Origin: CAYGWP01 sp964353455
GTDB taxonomy: Bacteria; Planctomycetota; Phycisphaerae; FEN-1346
Assembly: GCA_964353455.1 (NCBI GenBank)
Contig: CAYGWP010000455.1
Span: 1 to 5,847, forward strand
Direction: 5' to 3'
Length of the DNA: 5,847 bases
This document shows, piece after piece, positions 1 to 5,301 of the stretch. A program made the position numbers and the translations under genes. Each line of letters begins with the position of its first letter. Positions within the stretch are counted from its first letter, which is position 1. The notes under the pieces were generated by a model that was given only the letters and a program-made list of their open reading frames with translations, was not told the DNA's origin and did no database searches.

Positions 1-2055
1 CTCGAGTTCATCGGTCACCGCCCGGCGGGCGCGCTCGGTACGAGAAAGGATCCAGCGATCCTCCAAACGGAGGGCCTTGGGGTCAAACTTCGCGCCCCCG
101 GCCCCTTCGAGGTTCATCAGGGCGAACCGGACGGCGTTCCAGAGTTTGTTGCAGAAGTTGCGGCCCATGTCGAACCGCGGCGACGAGTTGCGGCCGGTCG
201 CGGGGTCCTTGACGACCGGCATCCGCACGTCCTGCGTCTCGGTGGTCATCCATGCCAGGGTGAAGCGCAGGGCGTCGGCCCCGTGCGAGGCGATGATCTC
301 CAGCGGGTCCACGCCGTTGCCGAGCGACTTCTTCATCGGGCGGCCCTCGCCGTCCTGGATCATCGCATTGATATATACATCCTTAAATGGAACCTTGCCG
401 AGATTGTAAAGGCCCATCATGACCATGCGGGCGACCCAGAGGGTGATGATCTCGCGGGCCGTCACGAGGACGTTCGTCGGGTAGAACGCGCGTAGGTCGG
501 CCGTCTCATCCGGCCATCCGAGCGTCGAGAACGGCCAGAGGGCGCTTGAGAACCACGTGTCCAGGACGTCCGGGTCCTGCTCGAGCGCGTGTCCGGCGAC
601 GGCACCTGGGGCAAGGTCCTCCTCGCGTGCCGAGATGAGCCACCCGCCGCGCGTCCGGTCGGCCGTCCACGCAATGTCGTCGCGCCCGGCGAAGGCCCGG
701 CCGAGGTCCACTTCCGAGCACGTCGCGCAGTGCCAGATCGGGATGCGGTGCCCCCACCACAGTTGCCGCGAGATGCACCAGTCGCGCTTCTGCGATAGCC
801 AATCGAGATATGTGCGAGCGTATCGCTCGGGATGGAACGTCACGCGGCCGTCGCGCACCGCCTCCATCGCCTTCTCCGCCAGGTCCGCCATCCGCACGAA
901 CCACTGGTCCGACAGGTACGGCTCGATGGGCGTCTTCGAGCGGTCGGAGTGGCCGATGTCGGTCTCGTACGGCTCGACCTTCTCCAGGAGGCCCTTCGCC
1001 TCAAGGTCGGCCACGACCTTTTCGCGGGCCTTCTGGCGCGACAGGCCCTCGTACGGTCCGCCATTTTCGTTGATGTGTCCGTTGGGCGTCAGGATGTTGA
1101 TCATCTCGAGTTTGTGGCGCAGGCCCACCTCGTAGTCGTTCGGGTCGTGGGCGGGCGTGACCTTGACGCAGCCGGAGCCGAACTTCGGGTCAACCAGAAT
1201 CCCGTCGGCGATGACCGGTATCTCGCGCTCCAGGAGCGGCAGCACCACGGTCTTGCCCACCAGGTCTCTGTAGCGCGGGTCCTCGGGATGGACGGCCACG
1301 GCCGTGTCGCCCAGCATCGTCTCGGGCCGCGTGGTGGCCGCGGTCATGAATCGCCCGGCCTGGCCCTTCACGGGGTATCTGATGTGCCACAGGTGTCCCT
1401 TGACCTTCTCGTGGTACACCTCGTCGTCGGAGACGGCGGTCTGGAGGTGGGTGTCCCAGTTGACGAGGCGTTTGCCGCGGTAGATCAGGCCGCCCTGGAA
1501 CATTCTGAAGAAGGCGTGTCGGACGGCCCGCGCGCAGACCGGGTCCAGGGTGAATCGGGTGCGCTGCCAGTCGCAGGAAGAGCCGATGCGGCGGAGTTGC
1601 TGGAGGATGATGTCGCCGCACTCGGTGCGCCAGGCCCATATGCGGCGGACGATCTCGTCGCGCCCGATGTCGTGGCGGGTCTTCTTTTCCTTCTCGAAGA
1701 TCCGCCGCTCCACCACCGCCTGCGTGGCGATGCCGGCGTGGTCGGTGCCGGGGAGCCAGAGTGTCTTCCGGCCCTGCATCCGCCGCCATCTTATCAGGAT
1801 ATCCTGAAGCGTATTATTGAGCGCGTGGCCCACGTGCAGCCGGTCCGTGACGTTGGGCGGCGGGATGACGATCGTGTACGGTTCGCCCGGCGCATCGGCC
1901 CGGGGGTGGAACGCCCCGCCCTGCTCCCACGCGGCGTAGATGCGGTCCTCGACGGCGGCAGGCTCGTAGGCCTTCGCCGGCGGTTGGGGCGCGCCGGAGG
2001 GCGCGCCCGCCTGCGACTCGCGGCTAAACGGGCGATCTGAGTTCGCGTTAGTCAT
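1..2055 (-). CDS. valS: Valyl-tRNA synthetase, N-terminal 685 residues (3' end outside window)
   Basis: Class I aminoacyl-tRNA synthetase that charges tRNA-Val in the cytoplasm. The frame is open from the ATG at 2055 to the window edge. The HIGH-type motif is PPPNVT-DR-LHVGH (HVGH at residues 74-77), followed by LPGTDHAGIATQ (101-112). The CP1 editing domain shows TTRPETMLGDTAVAVHP (241-257) and GSGCVKVTPAHDPNDYEVG (293-311). QLWWGHRIPIW (431-441), a CATC Cys pair (443-446) and DPDVLDTWFSSALWPFSTLGW (from 494) are all ValRS signatures. The KMSKS loop reads PMKKS (573-577), retaining the fourth-position Lys and final Ser but not the first Lys. Bacterial ValRS is usually about 900 residues, so the anticodon-binding and C-terminal coiled-coil parts lie beyond base 1. 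The start overlaps the cimA stop by 8 nt (an AAGG lies just upstream), so translation is probably coupled. The next internal ATG lies after the HIGH motif, which supports the chosen start. Confidence 0.97.
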   Translation of the reverse strand, partial: MTNANSDRPFSRESQAGAPSGAPQPPAKAYEPAAVEDRIYAAWEQGGAFHPRADAPGEPYTIVIPPPNVTDRLHVGHALNNTLQDILIRWRRMQGRKTLWLPGTDHAGIATQAVVERRIFEKEKKTRHDIGRDEIVRRIWAWRTECGDIILQQLRRIGSSCDWQRTRFTLDPVCARAVRHAFFRMFQGGLIYRGKRLVNWDTHLQTAVSDDEVYHEKVKGHLWHIRYPVKGQAGRFMTAATTRPETMLGDTAVAVHPEDPRYRDLVGKTVVLPLLEREIPVIADGILVDPKFGSGCVKVTPAHDPNDYEVGLRHKLEMINILTPNGHINENGGPYEGLSRQKAREKVVADLEAKGLLEKVEPYETDIGHSDRSKTPIEPYLSDQWFVRMADLAEKAMEAVRDGRVTFHPERYARTYLDWLSQKRDWCISRQLWWGHRIPIWHCATCSEVDLGRAFAGRDDIAWTADRTRGGWLISAREEDLAPGAVAGHALEQDPDVLDTWFSSALWPFSTLGWPDETADLRAFYPTNVLVTAREIITLWVARMVMMGLYNLGKVPFKDVYINAMIQDGEGRPMKKSLGNGVDPLEIIASHGADALRFTLAWMTTETQDVRMPVVKDPATGRNSSPRFDMGRNFCNKLWNAVRFALMNLEGAGGAKFDPKALRLEDRWILSRTERARRAVTDELE

Positions 2056-3619
2056 TGCCTTGCTCGATATCTTTCGTGAGTTTGTACTGGATGCTATCGA
2101 CCAGCGCCTGCCACGAGGCGTCGATGATGTTCTCGGATACGCCGACCGTGCCCCAGTGCTCCTTCGGGTCGCGCGACTCGACGACGACGCGGACCTTGGC
2201 GGCCGTGCCGGCGCCGGAGTTGATGACCCGGACCTTGTAGTCCGTCAGGCTCATCTCGGCCAGGCGCGGGTACACCGCCAGAAGGGCCTTCCGGAGCGCC
2301 CCGTCCAGGGCGTTGACCGGGCCGTCGCCCTCGGCCACCGTGTGCTGCCACTTGTCGCCGACGCGCAGTTTGACGGTCGCCTCGGTCACGGGGGTGCGGT
2401 CATCATCCTTCTTGATGGCCACGGAGTAATGGTCGAGGTGGAAGAAGTCCCGCGCGCGGCCGGCTATGCGCCGCACCAGGAGGGCGAACGAAGCCTCGCA
2501 CGCCTCGAACTGGTACCCCAGGTTCTCCAGCCGCTGGACCTCCTTCAGGACTTTCTGCTGGAGGGCCTTGTCGGCCTCGAAGCCGGTGCCGGCGACCTTC
2601 GCCAGAATCGTGCCGCGACCCGAAAGTTCGCTGACGAGGATGCGCCGCGTGTTGCCCACCAGGCTGGGATCGACGTGCTCGTATGACCGGCGCTCGCGGA
2701 CGACGGCGGCAACGTGCATGCCGCCCTTGTGGGCGAACGCGCTCGGGCCGACGTACGGCTGGCCGGGCACGAGGAGCATGTTCGCGGTTTCATAGACAAA
2801 TCGCGATACCTCAGCCAACTTGGCCAGGCTCTCGCGGCCCAGGCACGTCAGGCCCATCTTGAGTTCCAGGTTCGGGACGACCGCGCAGAGGTCGGCGTTG
2901 CCGCAGCGTTCGCCCAGGCCGTTCAGCGTGCCCTGGACCTGGGTGCACCCGGCCCTGACGGCGGCAAGCGAGTTTGCGACTGCCAGGCCCCCATCGTTGT
3001 GGCAGTGGATGCCGAGGGGCGAGCCGAGTTCGCGGGCGACCTCGGCGCATATCCCGGCGATCTCTTCCGGCATGCGGCCGCCGTTCGTGTCGCAGAGGAC
3101 GATCCAGTCGGCCCCGGCATCGCGGGCCGCGCGAAGCGTCGCCAGGGCGTGCTCGCGGTTCGCCAGGTGGCCGTCGAAGTAATGCTCGGCATCGTAGAAG
3201 ACCATGCGCCCGGCATCCTTCATAAGGCGCACGGAGTCGCCGATCATCGCCACATTCTCTTTGAAATCCGTCCGCAGGACCTTCTGGACGTGGAGGTCCC
3301 ACGACTTGCCGACGATGGCAACGGCCGCCGTCTCGGCCGCAAGGAGGGCCTGGAGCGTCGGGTCGTCGGCCGCCTTTCCGCCCGCCCTCCTCGTCATGCC
3401 GAACGCCACCGGCACGGCGTGCCGCAGGGGCAACCGCTTCAGTTCGCGGAAGACCGCCTCGTCCTTCTCGTTCGAGACGGGGTAGCCCGCCTCGATGTAA
3501 TCCACGCCGAGGTCGTCGAGGCGGCGGGCGATGTCGAGTTTATCCTGTAGGCTGAAACTGACGCCCTCGCCCTGCGTGCCGTCGCGGAGGGTCGTATCGT
3601 ATATGGTCACCTTTTTCAT
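2048..3619 (-). CDS. cimA: (R)-citramalate synthase, full length (523 aa)
   Basis: Condenses pyruvate with acetyl-CoA to (R)-citramalate, the entry to the threonine-independent route to 2-oxobutyrate and isoleucine. It belongs to the DRE-TIM metallolyase (2-isopropylmalate/homocitrate synthase) family, and the overall sequence matches the CimA subgroup of about 520-540 residues rather than LeuA or homocitrate synthase. The N-terminal signature is YDTTLRDGTQGEG (residues 7-19). Predicted metal ligands are Asp8, His205 and His207 (GIHCHNDGG) and Asn241 (GERCGNADL). SAFAHKGGMHV (293-303) belongs to the linker region. Residues from about 375 to the end form the C-terminal regulatory domain (LeuA dimer type), where isoleucine feedback is expected in this family. 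The ATG at 3619 has GAGG six nt upstream (3629-3626). The gene follows directly on a terminator-like hairpin and leader peptide (see those entries), and overlaps valS downstream, so both form one operon. Confidence 0.95.
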   Translation of the reverse strand: MKKVTIYDTTLRDGTQGEGVSFSLQDKLDIARRLDDLGVDYIEAGYPVSNEKDEAVFRELKRLPLRHAVPVAFGMTRRAGGKAADDPTLQALLAAETAAVAIVGKSWDLHVQKVLRTDFKENVAMIGDSVRLMKDAGRMVFYDAEHYFDGHLANREHALATLRAARDAGADWIVLCDTNGGRMPEEIAGICAEVARELGSPLGIHCHNDGGLAVANSLAAVRAGCTQVQGTLNGLGERCGNADLCAVVPNLELKMGLTCLGRESLAKLAEVSRFVYETANMLLVPGQPYVGPSAFAHKGGMHVAAVVRERRSYEHVDPSLVGNTRRILVSELSGRGTILAKVAGTGFEADKALQQKVLKEVQRLENLGYQFEACEASFALLVRRIAGRARDFFHLDHYSVAIKKDDDRTPVTEATVKLRVGDKWQHTVAEGDGPVNALDGALRKALLAVYPRLAEMSLTDYKVRVINSGAGTAAKVRVVVESRDPKEHWGTVGVSENIIDASWQALVDSIQYKLTKDIEQGND

Positions 3620-3633
3620 GTCTCGCCTCGCTC

Positions 3634-3670
3634 AAACAAAAAGACCCCGGAGCCGTTTCGCCCCGGGGCC
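3634..3670 (-). terminator. Intrinsic terminator in the cimA leader (attenuator terminator)
   Basis: On the minus strand, segment 3670-3660 pairs with 3653-3643 in an 11-bp stem (nine Watson-Crick pairs, two G-U) closed by a 6-nt GAAACG loop. TTTTT (3642-3638), G and TTT (3636-3634) follow immediately, so this is a complete Rho-independent terminator. It sits between the leader promoter and the cimA Shine-Dalgarno, in the direction of cimA transcription. It would therefore stop transcription before cimA unless it is prevented from folding. Its 5' arm is also the partner of the upstream antiterminator segment. Confidence 0.88.
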
Positions 3671-3701
3671 GCTATCAGCAATGCGACTCTAGGCCCGGGG
3701 C
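3660..3701 (-). promoter_or_regulatory. Predicted antiterminator hairpin competing with the cimA leader terminator
   Basis: Segment 3701-3692 (GCCCCGGGCC on the minus strand) can pair with 3670-3660 (GGCCCCGGGGC) as ten G-C pairs with one bulged C and a 21-nt loop. The second segment is exactly the 5' arm of the terminator, so the two folds exclude each other. The upstream segment covers the last codons of the leader peptide, up to its TAG stop (3691-3689). A ribosome stopped at the TAG would mask it and allow termination. A ribosome stalled on the Ile/Val codons (3730-3713) would leave it free to form the antiterminator. The pairing is read from sequence; the mechanism is inferred from known amino-acid attenuators. 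Confidence 0.78.
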
Positions 3702-3799
3702 CCTCCTTCGGATACGATGACCACGATGATACCCGCGCGCGCGGCAACCGGAACCTGGACGCGCCTGGCGCGGCTCTCAAGTTCTCCGAATGCCGACAC
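3689..3799 (-). CDS. Attenuator leader peptide, 36 aa, Ile/Val-rich
   Basis: Short reading frame from GTG (3799-3797) to TAG (3691-3689). The start has GGAGG six nt upstream (3810-3806), the best ribosome site in the leader. Residues 24-29 are I-I-V-V-I-V (codons ATC ATC GTG GTC ATC GTA, 3730-3713), preceded by Val at 14, 16 and 18. The peptide then ends with SEGGPRA and stop. The layout (branched-chain residue run about two thirds along, a short tail, then a stop next to competing hairpins) closely parallels the enterobacterial ilv operon leader peptides. It lies between a good promoter and the cimA terminator. Its likely role is to sense charging of tRNA-Ile and tRNA-Val by ribosome stalling; the peptide itself probably has no other function. 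The same frame extends upstream to an ATG at 3853, but that overlaps the -10 box and should not be transcribed. Confidence 0.82.
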   Translation of the reverse strand: MSAFGELESRARRVQVPVAARAGIIVVIVSEGGPRA

Positions 3800-3804
3800 G
3801 CTGC

Positions 3805-3810
3805 ACCTCC
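3805..3810 (-). promoter_or_regulatory. Ribosome binding site of the leader peptide
   Basis: GGAGGT on the minus strand, with GGAGG placed six nt before the GTG at 3799. It decides the start of the leader peptide in favour of this GTG over upstream starts, which fall in the promoter or lack a Shine-Dalgarno. Confidence 0.75.
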
Positions 3811-3843
3811 GGGGCTTCCGACGACGCCCAATCCATATCTCGA

Positions 3844-3871
3844 AGTATAGCATCGGCCGGATGCGGGTCAA
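3844..3871 (-). promoter_or_regulatory. Sigma-70-type promoter of the leader-cimA-valS operon
   Basis: On the minus strand, TTGACC (3871-3866) and TATACT (3849-3844) are separated by 16 bp. Both hexamers are one base from consensus. Transcription should start near 3838-3836, giving about 37 nt before the leader-peptide GTG and about 220 nt before cimA. No comparable promoter was seen closer to cimA. Confidence 0.75.
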
Positions 3872-3975
3872 ATGTTTATTCCAAAGAGCCGTTCGCGTTG
3901 TGGCTGTCTTTGTCGGATGAAGAGGCGGGGGTGGAGGGGGGAATGGCTATGGGATTGGCGTCCGCCTTGGGCGGA

Positions 3976-4049
3976 TTCAAGGACGCCAAGAGCGCCAAGG
4001 ACGCCAAGGACGCCAACCCCTGGAAGTTGGCGCCCTTGGCGCTCTTGGG
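3976..4049 (+). repeat. CCAAG hairpin element, copy 1
   Basis: 9-bp direct units starting at 3976, 3985, 3994, 4003 and 4012 (TTCAAGGAC, GCCAAGAGC, GCCAAGGAC twice, then GCCAACCCC) form the left arm. The right arm contains CCTTGGCGCTCTTGG (4034-4048), a perfect 15-bp inverted copy of 3986-4000. The apex is the conserved core around CCCCTGG. One extra 9-bp unit on the left leaves a bulge. No U tract follows on either strand, so it is not an obvious intrinsic terminator. A small CCGCC/GGCGG hairpin (within 3961-3975) abuts it. Confidence 0.85.
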
Positions 4050-4112
4050 TCGGGCAGGAGATCTGATTGGGGCGGAAGCGGGGGGGTACACTACAGGTTG
4101 TGGCAGTTAAAG

Positions 4113-4131
4113 CCCCCAGCACTGCTGGGGG
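4113..4131. repeat. 19-nt palindrome CCCCCAGCA-C-TGCTGGGGG
   Basis: Perfect 9-bp inverted repeat around one central base, located seven bases after TTGTGGCA (4098-4105) and 13 bp before copy 2 of the CCAAG element. No U tract follows. It belongs to the cluster of small palindromes in this region; its function is unknown. Confidence 0.8.
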
Positions 4132-4144
4132 ATGCCGTTGCCGG

Positions 4145-4207
4145 TTCAAGAATGCCAAGGATGCCAAGAATGCCAAGAATGCCACCCCCTGGGAGTTGGC
4201 ATTCTTG
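4145..4207 (+). repeat. CCAAG hairpin element, copy 2
   Basis: Units TTCAAGAAT, GCCAAGGAT, GCCAAGAAT, GCCAAGAAT and GCCACCCCC run from 4145 at strict 9-bp spacing. TTGGCATTCTTG (4196-4207) is the perfect inverted copy of 4165-4176 and also of 4147-4158. It has the same CCCCTGG apex as copies 1 and 3 and the same orientation, but different variable bases inside the units (AAT instead of GAC/AGC). A CCCGCC/GGCGGG hairpin follows at 4212-4226. Confidence 0.82.
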
Positions 4208-4290
4208 CCGTCCCGCCTGGGGCGGGCCGTGCCAGTCCTTGTCGCGTTGGACCCCGTTGTTGGGGGGGCGGTCTTGGGTCGCTTGTGGCA

Positions 4291-4312
4291 CAGCCCCGGC
4301 GCGCCGGGGCTG
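4291..4312. repeat. 22-nt perfect palindrome with CCCCGGCGCGCCGGGG core
   Basis: An 11-bp perfect inverted repeat without spacer that begins directly after TTGTGGCA (4283-4290). Its 16-nt core (4294-4309) recurs exactly at 4447-4462. It borders the GAAACTT array. It may be one end of a small non-autonomous element; the function is unknown. Confidence 0.8.
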
Positions 4313-4320
4313 CGCACCTG

Positions 4321-4369
4321 CGAAACTTCTCGAAACTCTGCGAAACTTGCATGAAACTTTGCGAAACTT
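4321..4369 (+). repeat. Five-fold CGAAACTT array with helical (10-11 bp) spacing
   Basis: CGAAACTT or a one-base variant starts at 4321, 4331 (CGAAACTC), 4341, 4352 (TGAAACTT) and 4362, giving steps of 10, 10, 11 and 10 bp. This spacing places all units on one face of the helix. The array follows the 4291 palindrome and precedes an AT-richer stretch in which TGTCAATTC occurs twice (4389-4415 region). It is either a protein-binding array or the inner part of a repeat element. Confidence 0.75.
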
Positions 4370-4446
4370 GATCGATTTTTCGCGGTTCTTGTCAATTCTG
4401 TTCGCTTCGGGTGTCAATTCGGCGATTTTCTTCCGCCGCCCCTTTT

Positions 4447-4462
4447 CCCCGGCGCGCCGGGG
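4447..4462. repeat. Second copy of the 16-nt palindrome CCCCGGCGCGCCGGGG
   Basis: Identical to 4294-4309. The two copies bracket about 137 bp that include the GAAACTT array. Because the sequence is palindromic, the pair can be seen as either direct or inverted terminal repeats. Confidence 0.8.
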
Positions 4463-4560
4463 CCGATCACGCGGGGCAAATCAGAATCTCCGCCCTCATT
4501 ATCCTCGCTGCCTGCAGGGACTTACGGACACGGAATTGGCTCATTGTGGCAAAAGACGCT

Positions 4561-4642
4561 GTCAAGAACGCCAAGAATGCCAAGACCGCCAAGGCCGCCA
4601 AGACCGCCAACCCCTGGAGATTGGCGGTCTTGGCGGTCTTGG
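4561..4642 (+). repeat. CCAAG hairpin element, copy 3
   Basis: Six 9-bp units start at 4561 (GTCAAGAAC, GCCAAGAAT, GCCAAGACC, GCCAAGGCC, GCCAAGACC, GCCAACCCC). The right arm 4621-4642 is the inverted copy of 4589-4610 over 22 bp with one mismatch that becomes a G-U pair in RNA; the loop is CCCCTGGAGA. It lies 28 bp past the stop codon of the minus-strand toxin gene, so it could form the 3' end structure of that transcript, although no U tract follows. Confidence 0.85.
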
Positions 4643-4669
4643 GCCGGGATTGCACCGCGGCGGTCTATC

Positions 4670-5029
4670 TCACGCCGGCGGAAGCGGACGGATGCGAATC
4701 TGGTCGTCCGTCACGACCGCGAAGTGCCCCGCCCATTCCCCGCGGCCTTCGATGACCTCCAAGACTCGGCGGTTGTCGGCATCAGGGGATCGCCCGCCCA
4801 GGCGAAACAGGATGATTCCACATTCGGCCGGCAGACGACTTCGGAACGCCAGTTCCCCGAAGTCCTTGTGGTGCGTCACAAGCAGACGGCCTTCTCGTCG
4901 CGCCCGTTCCAGGATCACGGGGTCCGGCTCGCCCTGCATGGATTCCCTCGCGGACAGCACGTCGTGTCCTTGCCGGCGCAGGGTCCGAATCACAGTACCG
5001 GCCACGTTCTCGTTCACCAGAAGTCGCAT
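4670..5029 (-). CDS. DUF5615 family PIN-like toxin (119 aa)
   Basis: Small protein with the DUF5615 layout: an N-terminal strand plus acidic motif (LLVNEN, residues 3-8), helix then GHDVLSARE (21-29), DPVILERARREGRLLVTHHKDFGELAF (36-62), and a C-terminal GIILFRLGG. The family is a PIN-like fold thought to act as the ribonuclease toxin of type II toxin-antitoxin pairs. The family acidic residue in the T-x-D-K-D-F motif is His54 here, while Asp36 and Asp56 remain and the first acidic motif is NEN. The ATG at 5029 has AAGGA nine nt upstream, beginning inside the antitoxin stop codon. It lies 13 nt downstream of the DUF433 gene, the usual partner, and is presumably cotranscribed with it. Family assignment is firm; active toxicity is uncertain. 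Confidence 0.87.
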   Translation of the reverse strand: MRLLVNENVAGTVIRTLRRQGHDVLSARESMQGEPDPVILERARREGRLLVTHHKDFGELAFRSRLPAECGIILFRLGGRSPDADNRRVLEVIEGRGEWAGHFAVVTDDQIRIRPLPPA

Positions 5030-5042
5030 CGAGCGGTATCCT

Positions 5043-5273
5043 TCACGCCGGCGTCACGTACACCCGCTCGGTCTTCAGCATCTCGCTCGCGTAGGCCAGG
5101 CAGGCCTGAATGTCATCGGGTGTCAGGTGGTCGTATTCCTTGAGAATCTGCTCGGTCGTCCAGCCCCGCGCCAGCAGATCAATTACGAACTCGACCGCGA
5201 TGCGGGTTCCCTTGACGATGGGCTTGCCTACCAGGACCTTGGGGTCCACCGTAATACGTTCCTGCCAGTTCAT
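5043..5273 (-). CDS. DUF433 family antitoxin (76 aa)
   Basis: Matches the DUF433 pattern: ITVDPKVLVGKPIVKGTRIAVEFVID (from residue 7), a GWTTEQILKEYDHLT helix-turn-helix-like part (38-51), then a DDIQACLAYASE helix (53-64). Proteins of this family pair with DUF5615 toxins and are expected to neutralise them and bind the promoter. I start it at the ATG at 5273, with GGAAGGGAG just upstream (5287-5279), rather than at the ATG at 5291, which would add MWKGDS and place the Shine-Dalgarno inside the gene. It is the first gene of the pair, behind a TATAAT promoter. Confidence 0.88.
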   Translation of the reverse strand: MNWQERITVDPKVLVGKPIVKGTRIAVEFVIDLLARGWTTEQILKEYDHLTPDDIQACLAYASEMLKTERVYVTPA

Positions 5274-5301
5274 GCTATCTCCCTTCCACATCCTGGGTCA
5301 C

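Larger units (their letters stand above)
3872..4669. other. Gene-free, repeat-rich intergenic region
   Basis: About 800 bp between the cimA promoter and the toxin stop codon. No frame here has family resemblance or a convincing start; the long frames translate the 9-bp repeats into low-complexity peptides on both strands. The region contains the three CCAAG hairpin elements, three palindromes and the GAAACTT array listed separately. It also has a TTGTGGC word at 3898, 4098, 4283 and 4544, and small hairpins CCGCC-TTG-GGCGG (within 3961-3975) and CCCGCC-TGG-GGCGGG (4212-4226). I see no tRNA or recognisable structured RNA. Confidence 0.7.

Noticed and set aside
832..2040. 402-codon plus-strand open frame opposite valS
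   Set aside because: It is antisense to a clear ValRS frame; the long open frame follows from high GC and the codon bias of the real gene, and it has no recognisable domain.
2714..3550. 278-codon plus-strand open frame opposite cimA
   Set aside because: It is a mirror of the well-supported cimA coding sequence, low in complexity and without family motifs.
3616..3831. 71-codon minus-strand frame ending in an ATGA overlap with cimA, containing VALLIA
   Set aside because: It starts at a TTG without a ribosome site and runs through the terminator hairpin. The Leu-Leu-Ile codons are tempting as control codons, but the frame at 3689-3799 has the Shine-Dalgarno, the longer Ile/Val run and a stop in the right place.
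3777..3836. 19-codon frame from an ATG at 3836, close to the predicted transcription start
   Set aside because: It lacks a Shine-Dalgarno and has no run of control codons. It could only be translated as a leaderless start, for which there is no evidence.
3640..3871. T-box or riboswitch in the cimA leader
   Set aside because: No T-box bulge or specifier-loop layout was seen. The short translated frame with Ile/Val codons and competing hairpins explains the leader better.
4385..4415. Two TTGACA words on the minus strand as promoters
   Set aside because: No TATAAT-like box lies at 16-18 bp from either one, and no gene lies downstream before the cimA promoter.
3976..4642. CRISPR array
   Set aside because: The repeats are 9-bp contiguous units forming hairpins, with no spacers of regular length and no cas genes.
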